This document shows, one piece after another, positions 36,701 through 46,907 of a stretch of 64,000 nt of DNA. Positions within the stretch are counted from its first letter, which is position 1. Each line of letters begins with the position of its first letter. Source of the stretch: Carnobacteriaceae bacterium zg-84 (GTDB taxonomy: Bacteria > Bacillota > Bacilli > Lactobacillales > Aerococcaceae); the NCBI GenBank assembly GCA_013874835.1, contig CP059430.1, forward strand, positions 1,568,864 to 1,632,863. Direction: 5' to 3'. The notes under the pieces were generated by a model. The model did no database searches, was not told the origin of the DNA, and saw nothing but the letters and a program-made list of their open reading frames with translations. Made by a program: the position numbers and the translations under genes.

Positions 36701-36843
36701 GCTTTGGCACCACGAAACAGCCTAAACAACCCTATTTTTGATAGAGCAATTCGAATCCAATTTTTGCCTGATTTATGCAATGCAAAACGCGTGACACGGT
36801 CTGTTTCAACAAATTCTCCATCATAAATTTTCTTTTTTTTCAT
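33775..36843 (-). CDS. Serine-rich repeat adhesin with LPxTG anchor
   Basis: About 1022 residues from ATG 36843 ([20 protein letters not shown]); a GTG start 48 bp upstream with its own AAAAGG site is also possible. The N-terminal 90 residues are a long signal peptide with [16 protein letters not shown], as in accessory-Sec substrates, ending near TSTQAYA. A short serine-rich stretch, some 60 non-repetitive residues ([17 protein letters not shown]...), then about 59 units of [12 protein letters not shown] follow. The end has LPHTG, a hydrophobic helix and KKKRE for sortase A. Expected to be O-glycosylated and displayed on the wall; no sizeable ligand-binding domain is visible. Confidence 0.92.
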   Translation of the reverse strand: MKKKKIYDGEFVETDRVTRFALHKSGKNWIRIALSKIGLFRLFRGAKAEVLMDTTSLEIDELDTQKTNANLLKGLTTAGALLGGTAIVTSTQAYAQDDTTYIEKVAETENVIANKEKVVLTTEKNTEDSASSEKDASLSDSESVSLSQSTSESLSTSDSEVIAHSEVLLNEKDTTLTETVNNELVDIRPAMFRSALQGQPIPAGTSFRTGETVDSKSLSLSTSESLSTSQSLSTSESLSTSQSLSTSESLSTSQSLSTSESLSTSQSLSTSESLSTSQSLSTSESLSTSQSLSTSESLSTSQSLSTSESLSTSQSLSTSESLSTSQSLSTSESLSTSQSLSTSESLSTSQSLSTSESLSTSQSLSTSESLSTSQSLSTSESLSTSQSLSTSESLSTSQSLSTSESLSTSQSLSTSESLSTSQSLSTSESLSTSQSLSTSESLSTSQSLSTSESLSTSQSLSTSESLSTSQSLSTSESLSTSQSLSTSESLSTSQSLSTSESLSTSQSLSTSESLSTSQSLSTSESLSTSQSLSTSESLSTSQSLSTSESLSTSQSLSTSESLSTSQSLSTSESLSTSQSLSTSESLSTSQSLSTSESLSTSESLSTSESLSTSESLSTSESLSTSQSLSTSESLSTSQSLSTSESLSTSQSLSTSESLSTSQSLSTSESLSTSQSLSTSESLSTSQSLSTSESLSTSESLSTSESLSTSQSLSTSESLSTSQSLSTSESLSTSQSLSTSESLSTSQSLSTSESLSTSQSLSTSESLSTSQSLSTSESLSTSESLSTSESLSTSESLSTSESLSTSQSLSTSESLSTSQSLSTSESLSTSQSLSTSESLSTSQSLSTSESLSTSQSLSTSESLSTSQSLSTSESLSTSESLSTSESLSTSESLSTSESLSTSQSLSTSESLSTSQSLSTSESLSMSEISGGNNHNTDIIPGISDKPLLILVGSETPENADGASSMLDNSGTTTMSEMADKVQQVLPHTGQKDQSAGLLGVGMLLGGAGLIAAKKKREAEEPLD
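34070..36195 (-). repeat. About 59 tandem 36-bp repeats coding [12 protein letters not shown]
   Basis: Continuous in-frame 36-bp units with synonymous variation and some E for Q changes. A higher-order 540-bp period is visible: about 34190-34740 and 34730-35280 are almost identical. A 252-bp period relates about 35500-35660 and 35752-35912. Unit boundaries in the assembly should be confirmed with long reads. Confidence 0.93.
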
Positions 36844-37023
36844 AAACGACTTGTCGTATCCTTTCTTACTATATAGAATCTTTATTTTCACTTACCTTTT
36901 ATTCGTAAAATAAACATTAACCGAATTATACCATACCCCCCCCGAATGAAAATAGTTTTTCAATAAAAAAAGCACTTTTCAAAAAAAAATAATACGGAAT
37001 TTCTCTTTTTATTGCTAAAAATG

Positions 37024-37055
37024 ACAAAAAAGTACACAAATCAATGTGTACTTTC
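37024..37055 (-). terminator. Terminator after prfC
   Basis: Minus-strand stem AAAGTACACA/TGTGTACTTT followed by T residues. The gap from here to the adhesin start (to 37020 from 36890) is AT-rich and presumably holds the adhesin promoter; no clear boxes were chosen. Confidence 0.75.
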
Positions 37056-37061
37056 TTGTTA

Positions 37062-38633
37062 TTATAATAATGTCATCAATTCAATATCTGGATATTTATC
37101 TATAAACCAACGTTCTGCAAAACTATTTTCAAATAAAAATACTGGATTTCCAAATCTATCCCTTGCTAGTAAATTCCGACTCGATGACATATTTGGATCT
37201 AAGTCTTCCTCTTTAATCCATCTTGCAATTTTATTTCCCATTGGTGTCATGACTACTTCGGAATTATATTCGTTTAATAAGCGATATTGGAACACTTCAA
37301 ATTGTAATTGCCCAACTGCTCCTAAAATATAATCTTCTGTATGATAAGTTTTGTATAATTGAATAGCCCCCTCTTGAACGAGTTGTTCAACGCCTTTATG
37401 GAATGATTTCTGTTTCATAACATTTTTAGCTGTTACTTTCATAAAAATCTCTGGTGTAAATTGTGGTAAGGCTTCAAATTGCACTGCCTTTTTACCTGTA
37501 TAAATGGTATCTCCAATTTGGAAATTTCCTGTATCGTATAGACCAATAATATCACCTGCAACAGCTGTTTGGACTGTTTCTCTAGAGTCTGCCATAAATT
37601 GTGTTGTATGCGATAGTTTCATTTTTTTATTGGTACGATTCACCACAACATCCATTCCTGGTGTAAATTCCCCTGAACAAATACGTACGAATGCTATTCT
37701 ATCGCGGTGAGCAGGATTCATATTCGCTTGGATTTTAAAAATAAATCCTGTAAATTCAGGTGTATTTGGCTCAACAGCATCTCCTGTCTCCGTTTTTGTT
37801 GGTTGAGGTTCTGGTGCAAAGTCAACATATGCATCTAAGAATGTTTGAACGCCAAAACCTGTTAAGGCTGATCCAAAAAATACAGGTGTTAATTCACCTT
37901 GTTCGATAGCTTCCTTAGAAAAGGCATTTCCTGCTTCATCTAATAATAAAATATCCTCTAATGTTTGATCATAAATAGATGATGTTTTGAATGCATAGTC
38001 ACCGTCAACTTCACCACTATCATTCAGTGGTAAATAATCATTGCCTCCATTTTCTTCTGGATGAGTAAGCTCGACACGTTTATTGTAGCGGTCATACAAT
38101 CCTAAAAAGTTTTTCCCCATTCCCATTGGCCAGTTCATTGGATAGGCGTGTATGTCTAAGACATCTTCTAATTCAGCAACTAATTCTAATGGTTCACGCC
38201 CGTCACGGTCTAATTTATTGATAAATGTAAAAATCGGAATACCTCTCATACGGCAAACTTTAAATAGTTTTTTTGTTTGTGGTTCAATCCCTTTAGCCGA
38301 ATCAATAACCATAACGGCGCTGTCCACAGCCATTAACGTACGGTACGTATCTTCCGAAAAATCTTCATGCCCTGGTGTATCGACAATATTAACGCGTTTT
38401 CCGTCATAATCCACTTGCATGACAGAACTTGTCACAGAAATACCACGTTGCTTTTCAATCTCCATCCAGTCAGACTTAGCAAATTTTCCTGTTTTCTTTC
38501 CTTTAACTGTTCCGGCTTGACGAATCGCTCCACCGTATAGTAGTAATTGTTCAGTAATCGTCGTTTTCCCTGCATCTGGATGCGATATAATGGCAAATGT
38601 GCGACGTTTTTGTATTTCACTCGTTAAACTCAT
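37062..38633 (-). CDS. prfC: Peptide chain release factor 3
   Basis: A 523-residue translational GTPase that recycles RF1/RF2 from the ribosome. G1 [14 protein letters not shown]2 region [12 protein letters not shown]3 [15 protein letters not shown]4 [12 protein letters not shown]. Domain II and the C-terminal domain ([16 protein letters not shown]) are complete. AGGAGAAG stands before the ATG. It is a single gene ended by a terminator. Confidence 0.96.
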   Translation of the reverse strand: MSLTSEIQKRRTFAIISHPDAGKTTITEQLLLYGGAIRQAGTVKGKKTGKFAKSDWMEIEKQRGISVTSSVMQVDYDGKRVNIVDTPGHEDFSEDTYRTLMAVDSAVMVIDSAKGIEPQTKKLFKVCRMRGIPIFTFINKLDRDGREPLELVAELEDVLDIHAYPMNWPMGMGKNFLGLYDRYNKRVELTHPEENGGNDYLPLNDSGEVDGDYAFKTSSIYDQTLEDILLLDEAGNAFSKEAIEQGELTPVFFGSALTGFGVQTFLDAYVDFAPEPQPTKTETGDAVEPNTPEFTGFIFKIQANMNPAHRDRIAFVRICSGEFTPGMDVVVNRTNKKMKLSHTTQFMADSRETVQTAVAGDIIGLYDTGNFQIGDTIYTGKKAVQFEALPQFTPEIFMKVTAKNVMKQKSFHKGVEQLVQEGAIQLYKTYHTEDYILGAVGQLQFEVFQYRLLNEYNSEVVMTPMGNKIARWIKEEDLDPNMSSSRNLLARDRFGNPVFLFENSFAERWFIDKYPDIELMTLL

Positions 38634-38673
38634 TTTCTTCTCCTATTTCTTCTATTCACTCAAATCTTTTCTA

Positions 38674-39477
38674 TTATACTTTATTTTTAGTATTTTTTAA
38701 ATATGCATCATAGCTCGGTTGCGTGGAATATCCGACAAATTGTTGCAATAATAAAGCACGCATATCAGTACTATCTATTTCAACAAATAGTACATCGAAT
38801 GTTTGTTGGTATGTGTATAAGACAGTTTCAATAAAATCAAGCATATCTGGTTTGCTTAATGTTCCGCCTATATAACAAATGGCAATGGTTTTTTCATCTA
38901 CCTGTTCAGCAATCACATAGGCTGATGTGTCAAGAGTATAATAACAGTAGTGGGTCGTTACATCTTTAAGAAATACATCGTACCAGTCTTGTTTCGTTAT
39001 TAGATTGCTCATAGGACTTACTTGCTCATGATTTTTACTATAATCTATGTAAAGTTGTTCTAATAAAATAGCAGGAATGGCAGAACCACATGATACAATA
39101 TCAACCTTTGGACTTAAACATAACAAGGCTAGCGATGTGTCATATTCAAAACATTGCCGTCTGCGTTTAAATCCATTTTTTTGTAAAAACGAAACAGCAA
39201 CATCTTCATCAGAATACACCGAACATTTTAATGTTTGTGAAGAATACTTTTCCAAACGCTTCAATAATGATGTACCAACACCTTTTCTTCTATGTGCATT
39301 TTCAACAAAGATAAATATCTCATCACAATAAGGATGATAGGGATTACGTCCTATAACCCCTGTCCCAATCACTTTTTCTTGTTCTTTAGCTGTAACAGCA
39401 TATAAAAGATGTTCTTGTTGAAAAGGAACAAAGGATAAAATTGTTTGATGCCTTAAATTTTCAAAAAAATCATACAT
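38674..39477 (-). CDS. GNAT-family N-acetyltransferase
   Basis: 267 residues from ATG 39477 (MYDFFENLRHQT), which has GGGTGG upstream; an in-frame GTG 18 bp earlier is less likely. The first half is a GNAT fold with the acetyl-CoA loop HRRKGVGTSLLKRL (about residues 75-90). The second half (from about residue 125) repeats a GNAT-like pattern with a degenerate loop, suggesting a tandem-GNAT protein. Substrate unknown. It diverges from the DUF1827 gene. Confidence 0.75.
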   Translation of the reverse strand: MYDFFENLRHQTILSFVPFQQEHLLYAVTAKEQEKVIGTGVIGRNPYHPYCDEIFIFVENAHRRKGVGTSLLKRLEKYSSQTLKCSVYSDEDVAVSFLQKNGFKRRRQCFEYDTSLALLCLSPKVDIVSCGSAIPAILLEQLYIDYSKNHEQVSPMSNLITKQDWYDVFLKDVTTHYCYYTLDTSAYVIAEQVDEKTIAICYIGGTLSKPDMLDFIETVLYTYQQTFDVLFVEIDSTDMRALLLQQFVGYSTQPSYDAYLKNTKNKV

Positions 39478-39562
39478 TTTTCCACCCGATTTCACAAAAA
39501 ACCTTTATATTTTCACATTTTAGTATATAATAGAATTATATAAAATAAAAGAGGTGTTTTTT

Positions 39563-39859
39563 ATGAGGCTTGTTAACATTACCAATAGTCATCCTCAACT
39601 TGTCAATGAACAATTAGCACATACCGATGCACAATTGGTTGAAATTTATTCACTTGGTCAAACAACTGTTATTTATACAGAAGCAAAAAAACACAATAAT
39701 CTTGTGATTATCAATAAACAACGAAAAATTAAAGAATCTGAAATTGATTTTGTTTTAAATAAATTATTCAAAACGACAAAAGATGACAAGCGTCTTGAAG
39801 TGTTAACTTGCTCTTATTTTATTGAAATTTCTTTGGATAAAACAATTAGCGCTCATTAA
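39563..39859 (+). CDS. DUF1827 family protein
   Basis: 98 residues; ATG 39563 follows AGAGGTG by 6 bp. MRLVNITNSHPQLV and VIINKQRKIKESEIDFVL match DUF1827, a small cytoplasmic family restricted to lactic acid bacteria. Function unknown. A strong terminator follows at 39889-39923. It supports the Lactobacillales assignment. Confidence 0.75.
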   Translation: MRLVNITNSHPQLVNEQLAHTDAQLVEIYSLGQTTVIYTEAKKHNNLVIINKQRKIKESEIDFVLNKLFKTTKDDKRLEVLTCSYFIEISLDKTISAH

Positions 39860-39888
39860 AAAGAGCTCCTAAAAATAGATAAAAATAG

Positions 39889-39925
39889 AAAAACCATTCT
39901 TGCATTTGTAAGAATGGTTTTTCTG
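39889..39925 (+). terminator. Terminator after the DUF1827 gene
   Basis: Stem GAAAAACCATTCTT (39889-39902)/AAGAATGGTTTTTC (39910-39923), T-rich on both strands, so it may also serve the convergent dehydrogenase gene. Confidence 0.8.
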
Positions 39926-39940
39926 TTTTTGCTTTTTTGA

Positions 39941-40957
39941 TTATTTTGCTTCAGGTAATTGAACAGCGTTTACTGTTTCACCTTTTGTTAACACATCATT
40001 TAAGTTATCAAAACTGATTTCAATCATATTTGATAATGCTTCGTCTGTGTTTGAACCAACGTGTGGTGTTACTAACACACGTGGATACATATCAACTAAC
40101 TCACGAACTGTTTCATCTGGAATATCGCTTCCGTTTTCAAATGATTTGAAGAAGAATCGTGCTTCATCGGCGAATACGTCCGTTCCAAATCCGTCTAATT
40201 TACCAGATTTCAAAGCTTCTAAAATCGCTTTGTTGTCTTGTAATTCGCCACGGGCTGTATTGATTAAAATAGCACCGTCTTTCATTTTTGAAATAAATTC
40301 TGCATTTACCATATTGTCGTTTTGTCCTGGGAAATATGGCACATGAATACTTACAATATCACATTGGTTTAATAATTCATCTAATTCAACAAATTTAACC
40401 ACTTGTTTTGCAGCATCACTTTGGAATACATCGTATCCATAAACGTCTGCACCCAAGCCTTTAAATAATGATGCTTCTGTTAAACCAATTTTACCTGTTC
40501 CGATAATACCCACTTTACAGTTACGGATTTCTTTACTGAACATTGTACTATCCACACGGAAATCATAGTTTGATGTTTTATTAACAGTATGTGACACATG
40601 ACGCAATAATGACATAGCTAATGTTAAAGCTAATTCTGCAATAGCATTTGGTGAATAACCTGGTACACGTGCAACTTTTAATCCTAAATCTGCAGCTGCT
40701 TGCAAATCAATATGGTTAAATCCAACAGTACGTGTAAATACGTATTTAATACCATAACTTGCAAATTTTTCTAAGTTTGCACGGTTACCTAAACAGTTTC
40801 CACGTAAAATCACAGCATCCATACCTTTTGCCTCTTCTGCATTGTTTGCTGTTAATAAGTCTTCAACTAATACTAAATCATAGTTGTATTTATTTAATTT
40901 TTCAAAATAAGGTACTTCGTTTGGACGTACGCCATAACATACTACTTTAAATGCCAT
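39941..40957 (-). CDS. D-2-hydroxyacid dehydrogenase (D-lactate dehydrogenase-like)
   Basis: A 338-residue NAD-dependent enzyme reducing 2-oxoacids (pyruvate, branched 2-oxoacids) to D-hydroxyacids. NAD loop VGIIGTGKIGLTEA; catalytic Arg in INTARGEL, Glu in DVFADEARFF and His in TPHVGSNTDEA. GxGxxG and the substrate loop LRGNCLGNRANL suggest the LdhD/HicDH group. It is separated by a terminator from the AEC carrier gene upstream, so it has its own promoter. Confidence 0.88.
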   Translation of the reverse strand: MAFKVVCYGVRPNEVPYFEKLNKYNYDLVLVEDLLTANNAEEAKGMDAVILRGNCLGNRANLEKFASYGIKYVFTRTVGFNHIDLQAAADLGLKVARVPGYSPNAIAELALTLAMSLLRHVSHTVNKTSNYDFRVDSTMFSKEIRNCKVGIIGTGKIGLTEASLFKGLGADVYGYDVFQSDAAKQVVKFVELDELLNQCDIVSIHVPYFPGQNDNMVNAEFISKMKDGAILINTARGELQDNKAILEALKSGKLDGFGTDVFADEARFFFKSFENGSDIPDETVRELVDMYPRVLVTPHVGSNTDEALSNMIEISFDNLNDVLTKGETVNAVQLPEAK

Positions 40958-41040
40958 AATTATTCTCCTTTAATTTCAAATCGTTAATAATGCGAATTTT
41001 TTAATCCCTCGCATTGTCTATTATATCATTTTGTGATTGA

Positions 41041-41085
41041 AAAAAAAGTATTTCAAAAGCAAGAGCTTCAAAATACTTTTTTCAC
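41041..41085 (-). terminator. Terminator after the AEC carrier gene
   Basis: Imperfect stem AAAAAGTATTT.../...AAAATACTTTTTT between the carrier stop and the dehydrogenase start. Confidence 0.6.
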
Positions 41086-41090
41086 ATACT

Positions 41091-42173
41091 TTATTTAAAT
41101 AAACCTGTTGAACCAATAAGTTGTACAATAACAATCCAGATTGGTGTTAATACAACAGCTCCTAATGTTGCTAATAAAGAAGCGTTTGAAGCTAATACCG
41201 CATCTTTATCAAAGCTAATTGCATAAGCTGCTGCTACTGTTGCTGGTGGTGTTGCCATCATGACAACAACTGTACCTAAAGCTGTCAAGTCAACTGGTAG
41301 AATACCTGTCATTGTTAATACAGCTAAAATAGCAACGTTAAGTGCAGGAATAATCATCAATTTAACAAGAGTGTAGTACCATGTTGGTTTGTCTGCTAAA
41401 GCTTCTTTGAAGTCTACTGAACCTAAAGTTGAACCGATAGCCAACCATGCTAGTGGAGAACATAAACCTGCTAAATATGTTAAAATTTGTTTAAATTGTG
41501 GCAATGTGTGGTCAAAACGTAAGAATGCGTAGTTTTTCATAACCATTTCGCCTGTTTTTGCATCTTTCACAGCCACTGCTACTTGTGGTAAATACGCTTG
41601 GAATAACCAAATGAATAAACCTAAGAATGTCGCAATAACGATTGGATTTAAGAACATTGTTTTAATGTTTTTGCTTGTCATTTTCAAGCCACTCATTTTA
41701 ATGTATCCATAAGAATACAAGAAAATACGATAACCAATGTTAAAAATTGATGCATATAATGTTCCAGTTGGACCATAAATCGCTGTAACAATAGGGATAC
41801 CAAAGAATGTTGTTGAACCAAAAATTGATAACACACGCATTGTATCTTGTTGATCACCTTTAAATTTCGCAAATAATGGTTTTGATACAACAATCAATAG
41901 AATATAAACTAAAATACCCCAAATCAAAATGTTGATACCTTGTGTTAATTTCTTTTGATCAATATCTGCTAAAAATGAGTTAAAAGCTAATGCTGGTAAT
42001 GATACTGTTAGTACAACATTTGTTAACACTTTACCTGTATTTTCAGAGAAAAGATTTCTTTTACGACAGTAGTAACCTAATAAAATAATTGCAATACTTG
42101 AAATGATAGCTGTATTGATTTTTTCTGTCGCTAATGTTTTGACGAATATATCAATAATATTTCCGTTTTCCAT
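41091..42173 (-). CDS. AEC-family transporter (malate/organic acid permease-like)
   Basis: 360 residues with about ten membrane helices. ATG 42173 (MENGNIIDIFVKTL) follows AAAGGAG by 6 bp and is preferred over the in-frame ATG 18 bp upstream. Conserved AEC features: LTNVVLTVSLPALAFNSFL and the second-half PPATVAAAYA. AEC proteins of lactic acid bacteria include malate/lactate carriers (MleP). The CitA/DcuS-type kinase and regulator follow upstream on the same strand, suggesting that they control this gene. Confidence 0.85.
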   Translation of the reverse strand: MENGNIIDIFVKTLATEKINTAIISSIAIILLGYYCRKRNLFSENTGKVLTNVVLTVSLPALAFNSFLADIDQKKLTQGINILIWGILVYILLIVVSKPLFAKFKGDQQDTMRVLSIFGSTTFFGIPIVTAIYGPTGTLYASIFNIGYRIFLYSYGYIKMSGLKMTSKNIKTMFLNPIVIATFLGLFIWLFQAYLPQVAVAVKDAKTGEMVMKNYAFLRFDHTLPQFKQILTYLAGLCSPLAWLAIGSTLGSVDFKEALADKPTWYYTLVKLMIIPALNVAILAVLTMTGILPVDLTALGTVVVMMATPPATVAAAYAISFDKDAVLASNASLLATLGAVVLTPIWIVIVQLIGSTGLFK

Positions 42174-42398
42174 AATAAACTCCTTTATCATAATATATCT
42201 AGTATGTACGTTTTTTCACATAATACTGACAAGAACTACTATACCCATTTGTGAAAGAATATTCAATTATAAAAAAGTATTTAAACTTATGTAAGTTATG
42301 TAAATGAAAATGTGATTTATTAAAAAACAACCATTTACAACAGCTTATAAACAACATTATATCAATGTTTTTGCTAACAGCGGGACACCTAACACAAT

Positions 42399-43076
42399 TT
42401 ATAGATTTTCTAATATATCCATGTTTTTTATTGTGTAAATAGATACCGGTCTGCCTAAGGTTAAATAATTAACATCTTCTAATAAAGCCTCTACGTCTAC
42501 TAAATAGTTCAAATATTTTTTTATGGTAATTCTAGAAATATCCAATTCATCTGCAATTTCTTGTGTCGTAAATCCACTTTGATGTGTCAGAATTTGAGCA
42601 ATGACTTTTGCTAATGTAATTTTTGCTAATCCTTTTGGAAGAGAATCTAATGTTATTGTTTCTTTTTCAAAATTAAAGTATTTATCAATATTGTCTTGAC
42701 TAATTTTTTCCTTAGATAACAAACCACAGTACACTTTTGCCTTTTCAATCGCTTGTGAAAACCGTTCAAACACAAAGGGCTTTACTAAATAATCGACAAT
42801 GCCACTAGAAAGTGCTGTTTTTACAGTCATACTATCATTAGCTGCTGTAATCATGATGACTGCTAACCCTTTACAATGTTCTAAAAAAGACACCCCTTGT
42901 CCATCTGGTAAATAATTATCTAATAAAACAATATCGAATAGATAGTTTTCTAATTCCCGTTTCGCTTCTTTTAATGTTTTCACATGTTTGACATCATATT
43001 TTTCATCTAATCGTTTCACATATTCTTGATGAATCATCGCTACCATTGGGTCATCTTCAATAATCAATATACGCAT
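42399..43076 (-). CDS. Response regulator, CitB/DcuR type
   Basis: 225 residues. Receiver domain with acidic pocket IIEDDPM, phospho-Asp in IVLLDNYLPDG, and K in YLVKPF. The output is a DcuR/CitB-type helix-turn-helix (SGFTTQEIADELDISRITIKKYLNYL). It starts 2 bp after the kinase stop, so the two are cotranscribed and form one system. The 225-bp gap to the carrier gene is AT-rich and may hold its binding sites. Confidence 0.92.
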   Translation of the reverse strand: MRILIIEDDPMVAMIHQEYVKRLDEKYDVKHVKTLKEAKRELENYLFDIVLLDNYLPDGQGVSFLEHCKGLAVIMITAANDSMTVKTALSSGIVDYLVKPFVFERFSQAIEKAKVYCGLLSKEKISQDNIDKYFNFEKETITLDSLPKGLAKITLAKVIAQILTHQSGFTTQEIADELDISRITIKKYLNYLVDVEALLEDVNYLTLGRPVSIYTIKNMDILENL

Positions 43077-43078
43077 GC

Positions 43079-44680
43079 TTATTCCTCCGTTATTGGTAAC
43101 TCAATATTTATTCGTGTTCCTTTATCTACTTGACTAATCACATCAATCGTTCCACCATATTTTTGAACAATTGTTGCGACAGCTTCTAACCCATATCCTC
43201 TATTTGCCCCTTTTGTTGAATAACCCCTTTCAAAAATAATCTGTTTTAATGTCTCCGGAATACCTACTCCAGTATCTGTGACGGTACATAATACAACACG
43301 CTCGTCATCATTAGCCATCAAATAAACTTCAATCGTTTTTGTTGGGGTTGATTGTACAGCTTCCATAGCATTATCAATAAGAACACCTAAAATAATTGTT
43401 AAATCATGATATAAAGTATCTCTTCCTGCTTTTTGCTCAATCGCTGAATCAGAGTCAATCGTAAACGTAATATGTTGTTGACTTGCTTCTCTTGATTTAC
43501 CAAGCAATAAACCAGTAATAGCAGGTACTTTTATTGTGTCTGATATATGCCCTATTTGTGCATGATAATCTTGTTTTAAATAGCTAATGTAGCTTTCAAC
43601 TTCATCAAATAATCCTAAATCAATCAAGCCTTGCAAAACATGCATTTGATTCATAAAATGATGATTTTGAGCTCTTAGGCTATCATTATATTTTTCTGTT
43701 CCACTTAATTCTGTAATGAGTTGTTGCATATCAGATTGGTCCCTTAATGTGACAACAGCTCCATATAATTTTCTATGTAAATAAATAGGATTGCTATTCA
43801 TTAAAAATTCTGTATCATTCACAATCATTTGCATATCGTGTTTAACTAGCTCTTTTTCTAAAGCATTTTTAAAAAATAAGTCGTATAAATCTTCTGGTAA
43901 TGTTTTTCCTACTTCTAAAGACACTTTTATATTGGCTTTTTTTAATAATGCATTGGCACTACTATTGGCAAAAATAATACGTTTATCCAGCCCTATTCCT
44001 ATAATCCCTTCGGTAACATGCTCTGAAATAAGTTCTTTTTCAATAACCGATTGAGCAATTTCTTCGGGTTCTAAATTTAACAACACTTTTTTTAACCATT
44101 TTGCAAAGAGTACTGCCAAAATCACCGCAACAAATAATCCTATACAAAGTGCTGTTAATAATTGAAGTTGTGCTTTCCAAATTTGAGCGGACACAGTTTT
44201 CTTAGTATAGCCTACACAAACAACACCAATAATTGTACCGTCGTCATCATAAATAGACGTAAAAAATCGAATACCTTCTCCCAGCGTTCCTTTTTGTTCG
44301 CTATAATGATCACCAAGTGTTAATGTTGCACTAGCATCTTCAACATTTGAAAAAACACCTCCAACTAAATCAGAGGTCGGATGCGAATAACGAATGAAAT
44401 CAATATCCATGACAACAATAAAATCAACTTGAGTTAATTTCATCACATCTAAAGCATATTCTTGAACAAATATATCTTGTTTTCTTGATTTAATAATATC
44501 TTTTATTTTATCATTTTTTGAAACTAATTTTGCTGTTGATTTGATTTCTTCGGCAATGACATCATTTTCGCGTGTATAAATGTATTCACGCATAAACAAG
44601 GAGGTCATAAATAAAGAAACTGCCACAACAGAAACCATGAGTACAATCAATTTTGGGAGAATACCTATTTTTTTCATCAT
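43079..44680 (-). CDS. Sensor histidine kinase, CitA/DcuS/MalK type
   Basis: 533 residues: membrane helix 12-30, an extracytoplasmic PAS/sCache domain with DFIVVMDIDFIRYSHP (the carboxylate-binding type of CitA/DcuS), helix about 170-195, a cytoplasmic PAS (GIIGIGLDKRIIFANSSA), the phospho-acceptor segment QNHHFMNQMHVLQG, and the HATPase with VLIDNAMEA, DTGVGIP and GYGLEAV. It should sense a di- or tricarboxylate outside the cell and signal to the adjacent regulator. Confidence 0.92.
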   Translation of the reverse strand: MMKKIGILPKLIVLMVSVVAVSLFMTSLFMREYIYTRENDVIAEEIKSTAKLVSKNDKIKDIIKSRKQDIFVQEYALDVMKLTQVDFIVVMDIDFIRYSHPTSDLVGGVFSNVEDASATLTLGDHYSEQKGTLGEGIRFFTSIYDDDGTIIGVVCVGYTKKTVSAQIWKAQLQLLTALCIGLFVAVILAVLFAKWLKKVLLNLEPEEIAQSVIEKELISEHVTEGIIGIGLDKRIIFANSSANALLKKANIKVSLEVGKTLPEDLYDLFFKNALEKELVKHDMQMIVNDTEFLMNSNPIYLHRKLYGAVVTLRDQSDMQQLITELSGTEKYNDSLRAQNHHFMNQMHVLQGLIDLGLFDEVESYISYLKQDYHAQIGHISDTIKVPAITGLLLGKSREASQQHITFTIDSDSAIEQKAGRDTLYHDLTIILGVLIDNAMEAVQSTPTKTIEVYLMANDDERVVLCTVTDTGVGIPETLKQIIFERGYSTKGANRGYGLEAVATIVQKYGGTIDVISQVDKGTRINIELPITEE

Positions 44681-44726
44681 GCTTCATTCCTTACATCATT
44701 CACTTGATATTATATCTTTATTTACA

Positions 44727-44783
44727 AAAAGCCTTGTATCTATTATAGGCGACATCGTCTATATAGAACAAGACTTTTTATTG
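44727..44783 (-). terminator. Terminator after the carboxypeptidase gene
   Basis: Imperfect long hairpin AGTCTTGTTCTAT.../...ATAGATACAAGGCT followed by TTTTT on the minus strand. Confidence 0.6.
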
Positions 44784-44784
44784 A

Positions 44785-45522
44785 TTATTCGTAATTCCCA
44801 CCTGACACATTCAAGTATTCTTCTAAAGACTTACCTGATTCGTAAATTTCACCAGCTTGCTCTCCCACGTAACGAATATGCCAAGGTTCAGCTTGGTACC
44901 CTGTGAATGCTTCTTTTCCTTTTTGAAATCGAATAATGAAACCATATTCATGTGCATGGGTTGCTAACCACTCAACCGCTTGTGTATCATCTGGAGAGTC
45001 ACCTAGTAATTGTCCGCTACCATTTAAAATATCGAATGCCAACCCTGATTGATGTTCACTATATCCCGGACGTGCAGAATAGGTGTCTGCCATTTCTACA
45101 CCATCACGTTTTACATAATTACCATATACTTCTTGTTGATATTCATAACTTCTAAAACCACTATATTGGTCAGAAATAGAAAATCCTTGAGCTTTCATAT
45201 CCGCTTTTAAACGTTCTAATGCTGCTTTTGCTTGTGGATCTTCACCTTTATTATACGTGCTAGGTAATGGGTGCTTTTTATTCACGACTAAAATGCCATT
45301 CACAATTGTTACACCTTGTTCTTGGGCAACTGTTGTTGTCGTATTCGATACATTTGTACTAGATGCTTTTGTCGTTTCAGACATACTTTGGCTTGATTGC
45401 TCCATTTTAACACTTGGTTTTTGCCATAAAAACCATATTGCTATAACGCCACTTAAGATTACTAAAACACTGATAGACATCATTATTGGTAATTTACTTT
45501 TTCTTGCATGTCGTCTACTCAT
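44785..45522 (-). CDS. LD/DD-carboxypeptidase, M15B (LdcB/VanY-like)
   Basis: 245 residues. An N-terminal anchor helix (about 12-32) and a Ser/Thr-rich linker precede the extracellular zinc peptidase. Metal and catalytic residues: H and D in [12 protein letters not shown], and E/H in [20 protein letters not shown] is the conserved substrate segment. It trims peptidoglycan stem peptides. The ATG at 45522 overlaps the glmM stop by 8 bp, so cell-wall precursor supply and trimming are translationally linked. Confidence 0.88.
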   Translation of the reverse strand: MSRRHARKSKLPIMMSISVLVILSGVIAIWFLWQKPSVKMEQSSQSMSETTKASSTNVSNTTTTVAQEQGVTIVNGILVVNKKHPLPSTYNKGEDPQAKAALERLKADMKAQGFSISDQYSGFRSYEYQQEVYGNYVKRDGVEMADTYSARPGYSEHQSGLAFDILNGSGQLLGDSPDDTQAVEWLATHAHEYGFIIRFQKGKEAFTGYQAEPWHIRYVGEQAGEIYESGKSLEEYLNVSGGNYE

Positions 45523-46876
45523 TTGACAATCCAATCTCTCTTTCTACCACTTCTGCAATACGGTGCACATAGTCATCACAAAGCTCCTGCGTTGGTGCCT
45601 CTGCCATAATACGTAATAAAGGTTCAGTCCCCGACGGACGTACTAAAATGCGTCCCTCTCCATTCATTTCTGACTCAACTTGTTCTACAATTTCTTTAAT
45701 GGCTGGTACAGACATCGCTTCATGTTTATTTGATACACGAATATTGACTAATAATTGTGGATATGTTGCAACTTCCGATGCTAATTCAGATAAAGTTTTA
45801 CCAGTTTGTTTCATGACATTTAATAATTGGACACCCGTTAAAATACCATCTCCAGTCGTATTTAAATCTAAGAAGACAATATGCCCAGATTGTTCGCCAC
45901 CTAAATTATAGTCGTTGGCACGCATTGCTTCAACGACATATCTATCGCCAACGGCTGTTTTTACTGTGTTCATACCAGCTTCTTCAATAGCTTTATGGAA
46001 ACCTAAATTACTCATGACTGTTGATACAACGGTATTTTGTTTTAATAAGCCTCTTTCATATAAAAACTTACCACAAATAAACATAATTTTATCTCCATCA
46101 ACAATTTGTCCCAACTCATCTACGGCAATCAAACGGTCACCATCTCCGTCAAATGCTAACCCAACATCTGCTTGATTATCCAAGACGAATTGTTGTAAAG
46201 CTTGTGGATGTGTAGAACCAACATGATTATTTATATTAATACCATTTGGTTTATTTCCCATGACAAAGAATTCTGTTTCTAAATCAGCAAATAAATTAGC
46301 TACTAAAGGTGTTGTTGCTCCATTTGCAGCATCCAAACAAACACGTAAACCAGATAAATCTCCTTCAATAGTTGACGCAACAAATTGTGTATACTTCATA
46401 CTACCTTCTAGATATTGCTCTACGGTACCTAATCCGTCTGCACTTGGTCTAGGCAATGTGTCTTCTTGCTTATCTAGTAACGCTTCAATTTCAAGTTCTT
46501 GTTCATCTGATAATTTAAAACCGTCTGAACCAAAAAACTTAATACCATTATCTTCTGCTGGATTATGAGAAGCAGAAATCATCACACCTGCAGCAACGTT
46601 TTGCACACGTGTTAAATATGCTACAGCAGGTGTTGAAATGACACCTAATTGCAATACTTCAATACCTACTGATAATAAACCAGAAATCAGTGCTTGTTCT
46701 AACATTTGCCCTGAAATACGAGGATCTCTTCCTACTAATACACGTGGGTGTGTTTCTTGTGAAGCATGCTGTAATAAAACATATCCTCCACATCTTCCTA
46801 ATTTAAAGGCTAATTCAGGTGTCAACTCACTGTTTGCTAAACCTCTAACACCATCTGTCCCAAAATATTTACCCAT
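45515..46876 (-). CDS. glmM: Phosphoglucosamine mutase
   Basis: A 453-residue enzyme converting glucosamine-6-P to glucosamine-1-P for UDP-GlcNAc. ATG 46876 ([12 protein letters not shown]) follows AAGGAG. The phosphoserine is in [14 protein letters not shown], the Mg loop is DGDGDR, and the phosphate site [12 protein letters not shown]. It is third in the cdaA-cdaR-glmM cluster, which in Firmicutes ties cell-wall precursor synthesis to cyclic di-AMP, GlmM being an inhibitor of CdaA. Confidence 0.96.
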   Translation of the reverse strand: MGKYFGTDGVRGLANSELTPELAFKLGRCGGYVLLQHASQETHPRVLVGRDPRISGQMLEQALISGLLSVGIEVLQLGVISTPAVAYLTRVQNVAAGVMISASHNPAEDNGIKFFGSDGFKLSDEQELEIEALLDKQEDTLPRPSADGLGTVEQYLEGSMKYTQFVASTIEGDLSGLRVCLDAANGATTPLVANLFADLETEFFVMGNKPNGININNHVGSTHPQALQQFVLDNQADVGLAFDGDGDRLIAVDELGQIVDGDKIMFICGKFLYERGLLKQNTVVSTVMSNLGFHKAIEEAGMNTVKTAVGDRYVVEAMRANDYNLGGEQSGHIVFLDLNTTGDGILTGVQLLNVMKQTGKTLSELASEVATYPQLLVNIRVSNKHEAMSVPAIKEIVEQVESEMNGEGRILVRPSGTEPLLRIMAEAPTQELCDDYVHRIAEVVEREIGLSNE

Positions 46877-46907
46877 TTTCTTCTCCTTATGTTTCATTTT
46901 GTATAGA

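Noticed and set aside
42174-42398. Rex-like or response-regulator site in TTGTGAAAGAATATTCAA before the AEC gene
   Set aside because: Only one half-site fits Rex and no repeated motif was clear, so no site is assigned.
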